A stretch of DNA of 41,956 bases, taken from contig AZIN01000004.1 of assembly GCA_000511875.1 (NCBI GenBank), forward strand, positions 406,949 to 448,904, written 5' to 3'. Below the pieces are notes generated by a model that saw nothing but the letters and a program-made list of their open reading frames with translations, was not told the origin of the DNA and made no database searches. Of the stretch, positions 18,844-27,791 are shown one piece after another; within the stretch, counting starts at the first letter, position 1; each line of letters opens with the position of its first letter. The DNA comes from Gammaproteobacteria bacterium MOLA455 (GTDB taxonomy: Bacteria; Pseudomonadota; Gammaproteobacteria; Pseudomonadales; Porticoccaceae). The position numbers and the translations under genes are program-made.

Positions 18844-18974
18844 CTTGGATAGTTTTGACTCCCTCCCCCCCCACAAAAATTTCCCAACACTCAATACCCA
18901 CATCCGACTTGGTGAAACCCCATCCTGCAATTACAATGTCCGGCTTTTACACTACCGCACTCAGAGCCACCTCA

Positions 18975-19811
18975 ATGTCGATCCGCAAAAACCAGCTGGA
19001 AGCCAACAAACTGCAGAAACGTCTGCGCCGCAATGTCGGCAAAGCGATCGCCGACTACAATATGATCGAAGAGGGTGACCGGATTATGGTGTGCCTCTCC
19101 GGGGGTAAAGATTCCTACGCTATGCTAGATATTCTTATGGGCCTCCAGACCAGTGCGCCGATCAAGTTTGAACTGGTGGCGGTAAATTTGGATCAGAAAC
19201 AGCCTGGATTCCCTGAGCATGTTTTGCCCGAGTATCTGGATAAGCTCGGTATTGAATACCACATTCTCGAGAAAGATACCTACAGCATTGTTACCAGCAA
19301 GGTCCCAGAGGGTAAAACCTACTGTAGCCTCTGCTCACGGTTACGCCGCGGCACGCTCTATGGTTTTGCCGAGCAAATTGGTTGCACCAAGGTGGCCCTG
19401 GGTCATCACCGAGATGATATTGTCGAAACACTGTTTTTAAATATGTTCTATCAGTCTAAGCTCAAGGCCATGCCGCCGAAGCTACTCTCAGATGATAAAA
19501 AGAATATTGTGATTCGTCCTCTGGCCTACTGCCGCGAATCTGATCTAGTGGCCCTGGCTGAACTCAAAGAGTTTCCGATTATTCCCTGCAATCTTTGCGG
19601 TTCTCAGGATGGTCTGCAACGCAATGTGGTTAAAGATATGTTGGTGCAGTGGGAGCGTCAGTACCCGGGTCGTGTGGAGAGTATTTTCAGTTCGATAAAA
19701 AGCGTTTCCCCCTCCCAGCTTGCTGACTCTGAGCTGTTTGATTTTGAAACATTGCAAATCCAGCGCGATGAAACCGACTGCGCTACTGAGATTAAAGCGA
19801 TTAATCTCTAG
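18975..19811 (+). CDS. ttcA: tRNA 2-thiocytidine biosynthesis protein TtcA
   Basis: TtcA uses ATP and a [4Fe-4S] cluster to thiolate C32 of certain tRNAs. The PP-loop SGGKDS is at residues 42-47. The cluster-binding CxxC motifs are Cys117/Cys120 (YCSLC) and Cys205/Cys208 (PCNLC). [12 protein letters not shown] near the N-terminus is typical. The start is uncertain: the ATG at 18975 gives 278 aa, close to Pseudomonas-type TtcA. ATG 18936 (291 aa) and one at 18855 are in frame. None has a good ribosome site, and the earliest codes for a Pro-rich segment without family character. Confidence 0.95.
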   Translation: MSIRKNQLEANKLQKRLRRNVGKAIADYNMIEEGDRIMVCLSGGKDSYAMLDILMGLQTSAPIKFELVAVNLDQKQPGFPEHVLPEYLDKLGIEYHILEKDTYSIVTSKVPEGKTYCSLCSRLRRGTLYGFAEQIGCTKVALGHHRDDIVETLFLNMFYQSKLKAMPPKLLSDDKKNIVIRPLAYCRESDLVALAELKEFPIIPCNLCGSQDGLQRNVVKDMLVQWERQYPGRVESIFSSIKSVSPSQLADSELFDFETLQIQRDETDCATEIKAINL

Positions 19812-19892
19812 CGGGTATGCTAGCCTGTTAGGCACTTAAATTAGTCACGCAAATTAGCCACTTAAAGAATAACAGCAACATCGAGGGGTCTT

Positions 19893-21383
19893 ATGTCTCA
19901 ACTGTCACTGCCTACCACCATTGCCTTTTTGCTCTATGTGATCATCGTTTTGGCGATCGGTATTTATGCCTACAGCAAAACTAAAGACGCCAGCGACTAC
20001 TTTCTTGGCGGTCGAAAACTCTCTCCACTAGTCACCGCAATTAGTGCGGGCGCCTCAGATATGAGCGGCTGGATTCTTCTGGGTCTGCCGGGATATGCTT
20101 ATCTTGCTGGTCTAGAGGCAGCGTGGATTACTCTGGGCCTAACCATCGGCGTAGCAGCCAATTGGATGCTGGTGGCTAAGCGCCTGCGAATCTACACGGC
20201 GATGGTCGACGATGCAGTGACTATTCCAGCCTATCTCCAACGTCGCTTTGGGGACTCAAAGGTCTGGTTGAAGTCGATCGCGGCGATTAGCATTTTGCTG
20301 TTCTTTCTCTTCTATGTAGCTTCAGGTCTGATTGCCGGCGGCAAGCTATTTAATGTGGTATTTGGTCTCGACTACTATATTGCGGTGTTTGTCGGCGTCA
20401 TTCTGATTTTGTTTTACACTTTGTTTGGCGGTTTTCTAGCTGTTTCCTGGACTGATGTATTTCAGGGTTCACTGATGTTAATTGCTCTGGTTGCGGTGCC
20501 CATACTGGTTGCTGGTAATCTCGGAGGTGCCTCGGAAGTGGTGTCTCGGATCGACGGAGCTAATCCTGAGCTATTAAATATTTTGACCGACGCCGCAGGG
20601 GAACCTTTGGGCCTGCTTACCATTATCGGTCTGCTCGGTTGGGGCTTGGGTTACTTTGGCCAGCCACATATTCTCGCCCGCTTTAAAGCGATCCGCTCTG
20701 CGGATGAAACTGGTGTGGCCACTGTTATTGGTGTCAGCTGGGCATCTTTCGGTTATCTGATGGCTATTTTGGTGGGTTTCTGTGGTATCGCTTATTTAAA
20801 TGAACCATTAGCGGATCCAGAAAAAGTCTTTATCACCCTAACTAGCTTGGTTTTCCATCCCCTGATTGCAGGCATCTTATTGGCGGCGATTCTTGCGGCG
20901 ATTATGAGCACTGTGGACTCCCAGCTGTTGGTCTGCTCTGCAGCATTGGCTGAAGATTTGTATCCGCTGACGGTGAAGAAGTCTCTCTCGGCGGAGGCGC
21001 GTATGAAAGTGGGTCGCATTGCTGTGGTTGTGTTGGCAGTGATTGCATCGGCACTGGCTATGGATCCCGAGAGTAAAGTGTTGGATGTGGTCAGTTACGC
21101 CTGGGCAGGTCTTGGCGCCTCCTTGGGCCCCGCTATTCTAATTAGCCTCTACTGGCGCTCCATGACGTCTCAGGGCGCCCTGGCTGGTGTCTTGGTGGGA
21201 GCGGTAACAGTTATAGTCTGGTCTCAGCTTAGTGGTGGCCTATTCGATGTTTATGAGTTGGTGCCTGGCTTTATTCTCTCCTCCATTGCTGTGGTGGCGG
21301 TCAGTCTCAGCAGTCCAGCGGTTAGTGATGCTGTTGGCATTCAGTTTGACGATATGCTCACGAAGTTAAGAGGTGGCGCGTAA
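19893..21383 (+). CDS. putP: Sodium/proline symporter
   Basis: This is an SSS-family inner-membrane transporter that takes up proline with Na+. At 496 aa it has about 13 hydrophobic helices. The first-helix to second-helix region shows DASDYFLGGRKL and GASDMSGW; Asp56, Ser58 and Gly59 are the likely counterparts of the Na+/proline residues Asp55, Ser57 and Gly58 of E. coli PutP. MSTVDSQLLVCS in a later helix is another signature. GAGGGG precedes the ATG by 4 nt. No putA is adjacent; the gene appears to be transcribed alone. Confidence 0.93.
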   Translation: MSQLSLPTTIAFLLYVIIVLAIGIYAYSKTKDASDYFLGGRKLSPLVTAISAGASDMSGWILLGLPGYAYLAGLEAAWITLGLTIGVAANWMLVAKRLRIYTAMVDDAVTIPAYLQRRFGDSKVWLKSIAAISILLFFLFYVASGLIAGGKLFNVVFGLDYYIAVFVGVILILFYTLFGGFLAVSWTDVFQGSLMLIALVAVPILVAGNLGGASEVVSRIDGANPELLNILTDAAGEPLGLLTIIGLLGWGLGYFGQPHILARFKAIRSADETGVATVIGVSWASFGYLMAILVGFCGIAYLNEPLADPEKVFITLTSLVFHPLIAGILLAAILAAIMSTVDSQLLVCSAALAEDLYPLTVKKSLSAEARMKVGRIAVVVLAVIASALAMDPESKVLDVVSYAWAGLGASLGPAILISLYWRSMTSQGALAGVLVGAVTVIVWSQLSGGLFDVYELVPGFILSSIAVVAVSLSSPAVSDAVGIQFDDMLTKLRGGA

Positions 21384-21503
21384 TCGATCAGTGTGCGGTG
21401 AGTAACAGCTTGCCGCCAATATTGAGATAGCTGTCAACATTCCATTAGGGACTTTGCCATATACTGCCGGAATCTAGTTTTAGGCGGGAAGGGCGGCAAA
21501 AAA

Positions 21504-21965
21504 GTGCACCGGATAAAAATTCATCAAGGGAAAGTCGCCAGTCTAAAGGTTGAGGCCATAGTCAGGTGCTACTCTCAGAGTGCCGCGGTCGAAAAGCTGG
21601 CAGTGGCCAGTGGCGATGGTCTGATACCGCTCAATGTGGGTGATGTGCAGGTCGTTTCAGAGACAGGTAAGGTTTTTATCGAGGCTTTAGGGCCGCGCTG
21701 GCGTGGTGGGGATTATCAAGAAGAACAACAGCTGGCCTCTTGTTACAGCAAAGCCATGGAACTTACCAAGCACTACAATGTTCGCAGTGTCGCTTTTACG
21801 CCGATCAGCTGCGGACCCCTGGGCTTTCCTGCCAACCGCGCAATCGACGTTGCTATTAAACAAATTAAGTTGGGTCTGCGAAAAAACCCATTGATTGAAT
21901 CAGTGATTTTTTGCTGCTTTGATCCAGTGACAAGTGCGCTTTACCGCAGTCGTTTAGGTAAGTAA
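21504..21965 (+). CDS. Degenerate macro-domain-like protein
   Basis: This 153-aa protein resembles macro (ADP-ribose-binding) domains. The N-terminal IKIHQGKVASLKVEAIV matches the usual first strand and helix. PISCGPLGFPANRAIDVAI matches the second binding loop, and SVIFCCFD the last strand. The NAAN-type motif after the first segment is replaced by RCYSQS, and the glycine-rich catalytic loop is not recognisable (KLAVASGDGLIPLN). It may have lost hydrolase activity or bind another ligand. The start is a GTG with only a weak upstream purine run. It converges with argS. Confidence 0.7.
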   Translation: MHRIKIHQGKVASLKVEAIVRCYSQSAAVEKLAVASGDGLIPLNVGDVQVVSETGKVFIEALGPRWRGGDYQEEQQLASCYSKAMELTKHYNVRSVAFTPISCGPLGFPANRAIDVAIKQIKLGLRKNPLIESVIFCCFDPVTSALYRSRLGK

Positions 21966-21989
21966 ATGCTTTGGAAATTGTCAAAATAA

Positions 21990-22010
21990 AGCCGCCATTT
22001 GAAAGCGGCT
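21990..22010 (-). terminator. Putative terminator between macro-domain gene and argS
   Basis: A 6-bp stem AGCCGC/GCGGCT with a 9-nt loop is followed, on the minus strand, by TTTATTTTG, 25 nt past the argS stop. On the plus strand the following bases are AATAAAAA, so it fits argS better than the macro-domain gene. Confidence 0.5.
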
Positions 22011-22034
22011 AATAAAAACCTAGTCAAAAACCGC

Positions 22035-23774
22035 CTACATCTTCTCCATCACCTCAATGCCTAGCAGGTCGAGACCTTTGGCGATAGTTTCTGAGGTCAG
22101 CTTGCATAGTTGCAGACGGCTCTTCTGGATAGGCTCAGGTACTTCATCTTTTAGCACTGGGCAGTGCTCATAAAAAGTCATATAGGCGCTGGCCAGCTCA
22201 TAGACATAGTTACACAGAATATGGGGATAGCCTTCAGCTGCAACCTGATCTACCAGGTCATCAAATTGTAACAGCTTCATAATCAGGGCTTTTTCTTGAG
22301 GTTCGGTAATGCTGATGTCGGCGCTAAAGCCGTCGGGACTAATGCCGGCCTTGCGGAAAATACTGCGTATCCGAGTGTAGGCATATTGTAGGTAAGGAGC
22401 GGTGTTACCCTCAAATGAGAGCATCGCGTCCCAGTCAAAAATATAATCATTGGTGCGAGTCTTGCTCAGATCGGCGTACTTGATTGCACCTATGCCAACG
22501 CTGCGAGCGATATTGCTAATCTCATCTTCGCCAAGATCGGTATTTTTACTGCGCAGCAACTGCTCGGCACGTTCCACGGCTTCCACCAACAGGTCGGCGA
22601 GCTTAACGGTTCCGCCACTGCGAGTTTTAAATGGTCTGCCATCCTTGCCCATCATAGTCCCGAAGGGGTGATGTTCAAGACTCACGGCGTCGGAGACATA
22701 GCCGGCTTTGCGGGCGGCGGCAAAAACCTGCTTCATATGCAGAGATTGTCGCGCATCAATAAAGTAGAGAATACGGTCGGCCTGAAGCTGGCCAACCCGG
22801 TGACGCATGGCGGCGAGATCCGAGGTGGCATAGAGAAAACCGCCACCGGATTTCTGCACAATCATCGCAGAGGGATTGCCGTTCTTATCCGCCAATTCGT
22901 CGAGAAAGACTACCTGGGCGCCATCACTTTCAACAGCTAAACCTTGAGCCTGCAAGTCATCGAGAACATTTTGTAAATCGTCGTTGTAAGCACTCTCGGG
23001 CATAATATGCTCGGCACTGAGGCTGACGTTGAGCTGCGCATAGATCTCCAGATTGTGCGCCACTGAGACCTGAATAAATTTCTGCCACAGAGCTTGGCAG
23101 TGGGCATCGCCAGACTGCAGCTTGACCACGTAGGCGCGGGCTGTATCGGCAAATTCTGGGTCGGCGTCAAAGTGTTTTTTTGACTGCTGATAAAACAGCT
23201 CTAAATCACCTAGGGCCAACTCCGCCTGTTCTCCTTCACTGAGCTGCAGTTCCAGTTCCGCAATCAACATGCCGAACTGCGTGCCCCAGTCCCCCATATG
23301 GTTTTGGCGCAAGACTGTATGGCCCTGGTATTCAAGGACCCGAGCCACGGCATCGCCAATAATGGTTGAGCGCAGATGGCCGACATGCATCTCTTTGGCA
23401 AGATTGGGTGAGGAGTAATCGACAACGACTCTTTGTGGGTTGCTGTTCTTATCCGACTGACTCTTGGAATAAAGAGTGTCTGTGCTGAGACTGGCGGTCA
23501 GAAAGGCATCGTTGAGGTGGATGTTGATAAAGCCGGGGCCGGCAATTTCAAGCTTGTCAGCAATGCCATCGAGTTCCACGTGTTGAATAATTTGTTCCGC
23601 TAACTCTCGCGGGTTTAGTTTCAAACGCTTGGCCGCACCCATGGCACCGTTGGCCTGATAGTCGCCAAACTGGGGTTTTCCGCTAAGCGCCAGTGTCGGT
23701 GAGCATTCGCTGGGGACTCCCGCGCTCTGCATGGCGGCGGAAAATCGCTGGTTGAGAAGCTCTTTGATGCGCAT
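22035..23774 (-). CDS. argS: Arginyl-tRNA synthetase
   Basis: It charges tRNA-Arg with arginine. The class I HIGH motif appears as HVGH at residues 130-133, in [17 protein letters not shown]. The KMSKS-region is the ArgS-type [11 protein letters not shown], and the C-terminal anticodon-binding part includes [13 protein letters not shown]. The chosen ATG at 23774 gives 579 aa, about the length of E. coli ArgS, and has AAGGA upstream. The frame is open for 33 more codons upstream but that stretch lacks family character. It is divergent from oadG. Confidence 0.97.
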   Translation of the reverse strand: MRIKELLNQRFSAAMQSAGVPSECSPTLALSGKPQFGDYQANGAMGAAKRLKLNPRELAEQIIQHVELDGIADKLEIAGPGFINIHLNDAFLTASLSTDTLYSKSQSDKNSNPQRVVVDYSSPNLAKEMHVGHLRSTIIGDAVARVLEYQGHTVLRQNHMGDWGTQFGMLIAELELQLSEGEQAELALGDLELFYQQSKKHFDADPEFADTARAYVVKLQSGDAHCQALWQKFIQVSVAHNLEIYAQLNVSLSAEHIMPESAYNDDLQNVLDDLQAQGLAVESDGAQVVFLDELADKNGNPSAMIVQKSGGGFLYATSDLAAMRHRVGQLQADRILYFIDARQSLHMKQVFAAARKAGYVSDAVSLEHHPFGTMMGKDGRPFKTRSGGTVKLADLLVEAVERAEQLLRSKNTDLGEDEISNIARSVGIGAIKYADLSKTRTNDYIFDWDAMLSFEGNTAPYLQYAYTRIRSIFRKAGISPDGFSADISITEPQEKALIMKLLQFDDLVDQVAAEGYPHILCNYVYELASAYMTFYEHCPVLKDEVPEPIQKSRLQLCKLTSETIAKGLDLLGIEVMEKM

Positions 23775-23966
23775 AGTTGTGGCTTTCCTTAAGTCGGGTT
23801 CAGGCTCTATTTGAAGAGCGAGGCTAAAATTTGAGTCGAATTGTAGGTTTCCCGCGACGGAAAGCAAAGCCATACTTGCAAATAATCGCGGTATTGCTAT
23901 AGTTTTGGGCGTCGTGGTTCAGCCGTGGCCACTCCTCAACCAATTATGCATTCTCTAGGATTTTCG

Positions 23967-24218
23967 ATGGACTCAACACTGATCTCGCAAGGCTTAGACC
24001 TAATGCTCTATGGTATGGGCACAGTCTTTACCTTTTTGACTCTGCTGGTGGGCGTTACCACCCTGATGTCGATGATCGTCAATAAGCTTGTCAACGAAGA
24101 GGCAGAGGTGGCTCTTGGTTCGGTCGCAACTGCGACTTATTCAGTTCAGGCGAGCGTTGAGCCGCGCATTGCCAAAGTGATCCAGGCTGCGATCGATCAG
24201 CACCGCAGCAATAAGTAA
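23967..24218 (+). CDS. oadG: Oxaloacetate decarboxylase gamma subunit
   Basis: This is the small membrane subunit of the Na+-pumping oxaloacetate decarboxylase, which holds the complex together and helps decarboxylation. It is 83 aa with one transmembrane helix (about residues 12-37) and a short hydrophilic tail. The start ATG 23967 has TAGGA 6 nt upstream; a GTG 14 codons earlier is in frame but unsupported. The order oadG-oadA-oadB is the usual one, with 28 nt to oadA. Confidence 0.9.
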   Translation: MDSTLISQGLDLMLYGMGTVFTFLTLLVGVTTLMSMIVNKLVNEEAEVALGSVATATYSVQASVEPRIAKVIQAAIDQHRSNK

Positions 24219-24246
24219 TCTACTAACACTAATCAATCTCATCAAA

Positions 24247-26049
24247 ATGGACATGAATATGCCCTCGACACCTGCCGCCCTAGGCATTACCGAAGTTGTT
24301 CTGCGCGACGCGCATCAGTCTCTCTTTGCTACCCGTATGCGTATCGACGATATGCTGCCGATCGCGGAGAAGCTTGACCAAATTGGTTACTGGTCAATGG
24401 AGTCTTGGGGTGGAGCTACATTTGATTCCTGTATTCGATTTTTGGGTGAAGATCCCTGGGATCGTATCCGCGAAATAAAAAAAGCCATGCCCAACACGCC
24501 ACAGCAGATGCTGTTTCGCGGCCAGAATATTCTCGGCTACCGGCACTATGCCGATGACGTGGTGGAAAAGTTTGTCGAGCGCGCTGCCATAAATGGCATA
24601 GATGTATTCCGTGTGTTTGACGCCATGAACGATATGCGCAACCTTGAAACCGCTCTGCGTGCAGTGGTTCAGGTGGGCAAGCATGCTCAGGGTACTATTT
24701 CCTACACAGTAAGCCCGGTGCACACTATCGACCGCTGGGTGGATATGGGACGCCAGCTTGAAGATGCCGGCGCACATTCAATCTGTATTAAAGATATGGC
24801 CGGACTGCTCACTCCCTATAACGGTTTTGAACTGGTCAGCAAGCTTAAACAGGCAGTGTCTATTCCGCTGCAGTTACACGCCCACGCGACAACCGGTCTC
24901 TCTACCAGCACCATTATGAAATGTGTTGAGGCGGGCATTGACCGTGTCGATACTGCCATCTCTTCGATGTCCATGACCTATGGTCACTCGCCAACAGAAT
25001 CAGTGGTTTCAATCTTTGAGGGTACTGAACGCGACTCTGGTCTGGATATAGTCAAACTAGAAGAAATTGCCGCTTACTTTAGAGAAGTGCGCAAGAAGTA
25101 CTCAGAATTTGAGGGCTCAATGCGCGGTGTTGATTCGCGCATCTTAGTGGCTCAAGTGCCTGGTGGTATGCTGACTAATATGGAAGGCCAGCTGCGTCAG
25201 CAGGGGGCCGAGAATCGCATCGATGAAGTTCTCGCTGAAATCCCTCGAGTTCGTGAAGACCTTGGCTTTATTCCGCTGGTTACGCCTACCTCTCAGATCG
25301 TTGGCACCCAGGCAGTCCTAAATGTACTCACGGGCGAGCGTTACAAGTCGATCACCAAAGAGACGTCCGGCGTCCTGCGCGGTGAATACGGCGCCACACC
25401 AGCGCCAATGAATGCTGAGCTACAGGCCCGCGTTCTCGATGAAGGCGAAGAGCCAATCACCTGTCGTCCCGCGGACAATATCGCGCCGGAGCTTGAGTCA
25501 TTGACTGTAGAGCTGGAAGGCTTGTCTGCAGAGCATGGATTCGATCTGAGCAGCGGAGAAGGGCAGGTTGATGATGTCCTGACCTACGCATTGTTTCCTC
25601 AGGTCGGTCTCAAGTTTTTACAGAACAAAAATAATCCTGATGCCTTTGAGCCAGTGCCTACAGGCAAAGCCAAGAGCACAGTGCAGACCAATGATGCCGG
25701 CGAAGAAATTTATACAGTAGAAGTCGAAGGTGTCTCTTACACAGTTGCAGTGAATGACGGTGGCGATGTCACAGCTATTGCTGGAGCTGCGGGTGCTGCC
25801 ACTGAAACGCCTAGTGCTGTGATTGCTGCAACTGGCGGCGATCCAGTCGCCGCGCCCCTAGCGGGAACTGTGGTCAAGATGCTGGTACAGGTCGGACAGC
25901 AGGTTAGCGAAGGGGAGAGCATAGTAATCCTTGAGGCGATGAAGATGGAGACCTCCGTCAGCGCGCCAAAAGCGGGTCAAATTGTTGAGCTCAAAGCAAA
26001 GAGTGGCGACAGCGTAACTGTCGGCGATGTGCTGCTAACCCTGGCTTAA
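24247..26049 (+). CDS. oadA: Oxaloacetate decarboxylase alpha subunit (biotin carboxyltransferase)
   Basis: This cytoplasmic subunit moves the carboxyl group of oxaloacetate to biotin, giving pyruvate. At 600 aa it has the N-terminal carboxyltransferase TIM barrel ([15 protein letters not shown]; metal motif LHAHATTG). After an Ala/Thr-rich linker comes the C-terminal biotinyl domain with Lys566 in EAMKMETS. Three ATG codons lie close together (24247, 24253, 24259); none has a clear ribosome site. Carboxybiotin is then decarboxylated by OadB. Confidence 0.96.
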   Translation: MDMNMPSTPAALGITEVVLRDAHQSLFATRMRIDDMLPIAEKLDQIGYWSMESWGGATFDSCIRFLGEDPWDRIREIKKAMPNTPQQMLFRGQNILGYRHYADDVVEKFVERAAINGIDVFRVFDAMNDMRNLETALRAVVQVGKHAQGTISYTVSPVHTIDRWVDMGRQLEDAGAHSICIKDMAGLLTPYNGFELVSKLKQAVSIPLQLHAHATTGLSTSTIMKCVEAGIDRVDTAISSMSMTYGHSPTESVVSIFEGTERDSGLDIVKLEEIAAYFREVRKKYSEFEGSMRGVDSRILVAQVPGGMLTNMEGQLRQQGAENRIDEVLAEIPRVREDLGFIPLVTPTSQIVGTQAVLNVLTGERYKSITKETSGVLRGEYGATPAPMNAELQARVLDEGEEPITCRPADNIAPELESLTVELEGLSAEHGFDLSSGEGQVDDVLTYALFPQVGLKFLQNKNNPDAFEPVPTGKAKSTVQTNDAGEEIYTVEVEGVSYTVAVNDGGDVTAIAGAAGAATETPSAVIAATGGDPVAAPLAGTVVKMLVQVGQQVSEGESIVILEAMKMETSVSAPKAGQIVELKAKSGDSVTVGDVLLTLA

Positions 26050-26064
26050 GGAGTCGTTTTAAAA

Positions 26065-27237
26065 ATGGATAATTTACTCAGTTTATGGTCCAGTTCAGGT
26101 CTTGCACAGATTCAAGCGGATCAGCTGGTGATGATGCTGGTCGGTTTGGGTTTGCTGTTTTTGGCCATCAGCAAAGGCTTTGAACCGCTATTACTGGTGC
26201 CAATCGGTTTTGGTACTATTTTGGCCAATGTTCCCGGCGCTGGCTTTGATGCCGCGCCGGTCTATGATGCTATGGGTCACTTGGAGAGTCCCGGTGGCTT
26301 GCTCTACTATATCTATCACGCCGGTATCGAGACGGGACTGTTTCCGCTGATTATCTTTATGGGTGTAGGTGCCATGACCGACTTCGGTCCTCTCCTGGCC
26401 AACCCTAAGACATTGTTGTTAGGTGCCGCGGCTCAGGTGGGTATCTTTACCACTGTAGTGGGTGCGGTGGCCCTAAGTCATTTTGGCATCTTCGACTTTA
26501 CCATTCAGGAGGCCGCATCCATCGGTATTATCGGTGGTGCTGACGGACCCACAGCGATCTTTGTAACCAGTAAGCTGGCGCCGGATCTGCTCGGCCCTAT
26601 TGCTGTCGCGGCCTACTCATACATGGCACTGGTGCCGATTATTCAGCCGCCGATTATGCGCGCTCTGACCACACCAGCTGAACGCCAGATTAAAATGGTC
26701 CAGCTGCGCCCAGTGACCAAAGCTGAACGCATAGTATTCCCCCTGGCACTGTTGGTATTGGTGGCCATGTTACTGCCAGATGCTGCACCTTTGTTAGGGA
26801 TGTTTTGTTTCGGAAATTTAATGCGCGAATGTAGTGTGGTTAACCGTCTCAGTGATACAGCGCAAAACGCATTGATCAACGTTGTGACCATTTTCCTAGG
26901 TCTGGGAGTGGGCTCGAAAATGAGCGCCGAAAAATTCCTCAATCCAGAGACCATGGGTATTCTTGCCCTGGGTGCCGTAGCCTTCTGTATAGGCACTGCC
27001 TCTGGTGTGTTGATGGCCAAACTGATGAATGTCTTTGCCAAGCACAAGGTCAATCCACTAATTGGCGCCGCCGGTGTGTCGGCAGTGCCTATGGCCGCAA
27101 GAGTTGCCAACAAAGTCGGTCTCGACGCCAATCCGCAGAACTTCCTATTGATGCATGCCATGGGTCCCAATGTGGCCGGTGTAATCGGTTCTGCAGTAGC
27201 CGCTGGCGTTATGATCAACCTTGTTGGCGGTATGTAA
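26065..27237 (+). CDS. oadB: Oxaloacetate decarboxylase beta subunit (Na+ pump)
   Basis: This is the membrane subunit that decarboxylates carboxybiotin and exports Na+. At 390 aa it has about nine to eleven hydrophobic segments. Family motifs visible are [27 protein letters not shown] (the conserved Asp of the Na+ path) and, near the C-terminus, [18 protein letters not shown]. It is 15 nt after oadA and 4 nt before bolA. The complex links oxaloacetate breakdown to a sodium gradient that the PutP-type symporter could use. Confidence 0.96.
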   Translation: MDNLLSLWSSSGLAQIQADQLVMMLVGLGLLFLAISKGFEPLLLVPIGFGTILANVPGAGFDAAPVYDAMGHLESPGGLLYYIYHAGIETGLFPLIIFMGVGAMTDFGPLLANPKTLLLGAAAQVGIFTTVVGAVALSHFGIFDFTIQEAASIGIIGGADGPTAIFVTSKLAPDLLGPIAVAAYSYMALVPIIQPPIMRALTTPAERQIKMVQLRPVTKAERIVFPLALLVLVAMLLPDAAPLLGMFCFGNLMRECSVVNRLSDTAQNALINVVTIFLGLGVGSKMSAEKFLNPETMGILALGAVAFCIGTASGVLMAKLMNVFAKHKVNPLIGAAGVSAVPMAARVANKVGLDANPQNFLLMHAMGPNVAGVIGSAVAAGVMINLVGGM

Positions 27238-27241
27238 ACCA

Positions 27242-27562
27242 ATGGGCCCGATTGAAAAAATTATCACCGAAAAGCTAGCTGGTGAGTTCAACGCTGAAGT
27301 CTTGCAGGTCACTAATGAGAGCTATATGCACTCAGTGCCTGCAGGTTCGGAGAGCCACTTTAAAGTGGTCTTGGTCACTGAGCAGTTTGCTGGCAAGCGT
27401 CAGGTGCAGCGCCATCAAGCTATCTATGCTGTGCTCGCTGAGGAGTTGGCGGGGCCTATACATGCGCTGGCTCTGCATACCTACAGTGGCGCAGAATGGG
27501 CTGAGAGCCAAGGGCAAGCGCCAGACTCTCCTCAGTGCCTCGGGGCCAATAAATCCGGTTAA
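27242..27562 (+). CDS. bolA: BolA family protein
   Basis: This is a 106-aa protein of the BolA family, which acts with monothiol glutaredoxins in Fe-S handling and also as a stress-linked regulator. It has IEKIITEKLAGEF at the start, ESHFKVVLVTEQFAGKRQVQRHQ in the centre and the BolA ending HALALHTYSGAEW, then a short variable tail. It starts 4 nt after the oadB stop, so it is probably carried on the oad transcript. The ATG at 27242 is preferred to a TTG seven codons upstream inside oadB. Confidence 0.92.
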   Translation: MGPIEKIITEKLAGEFNAEVLQVTNESYMHSVPAGSESHFKVVLVTEQFAGKRQVQRHQAIYAVLAEELAGPIHALALHTYSGAEWAESQGQAPDSPQCLGANKSG

Positions 27563-27791
27563 TATTTACCGTAAAAGCTTCCAGTGTCTCCTTATATTTT
27601 CTCGCGATTTTAGGATATACCTTGAATTGTTCTGATCTCGTTAAACATCCGTCACTTCATCGCATAAAAATCCCCCTTCACCGTTTACAGCTGGAGCTTG
27701 GAGGGCAGGGCGCAGAGAATTAGATTTCAAAATTCTGTAGCAGCCGTGTCAGGTTCCAAGAATTATAAAAAGACGTCATTCAGGGGGAAGT

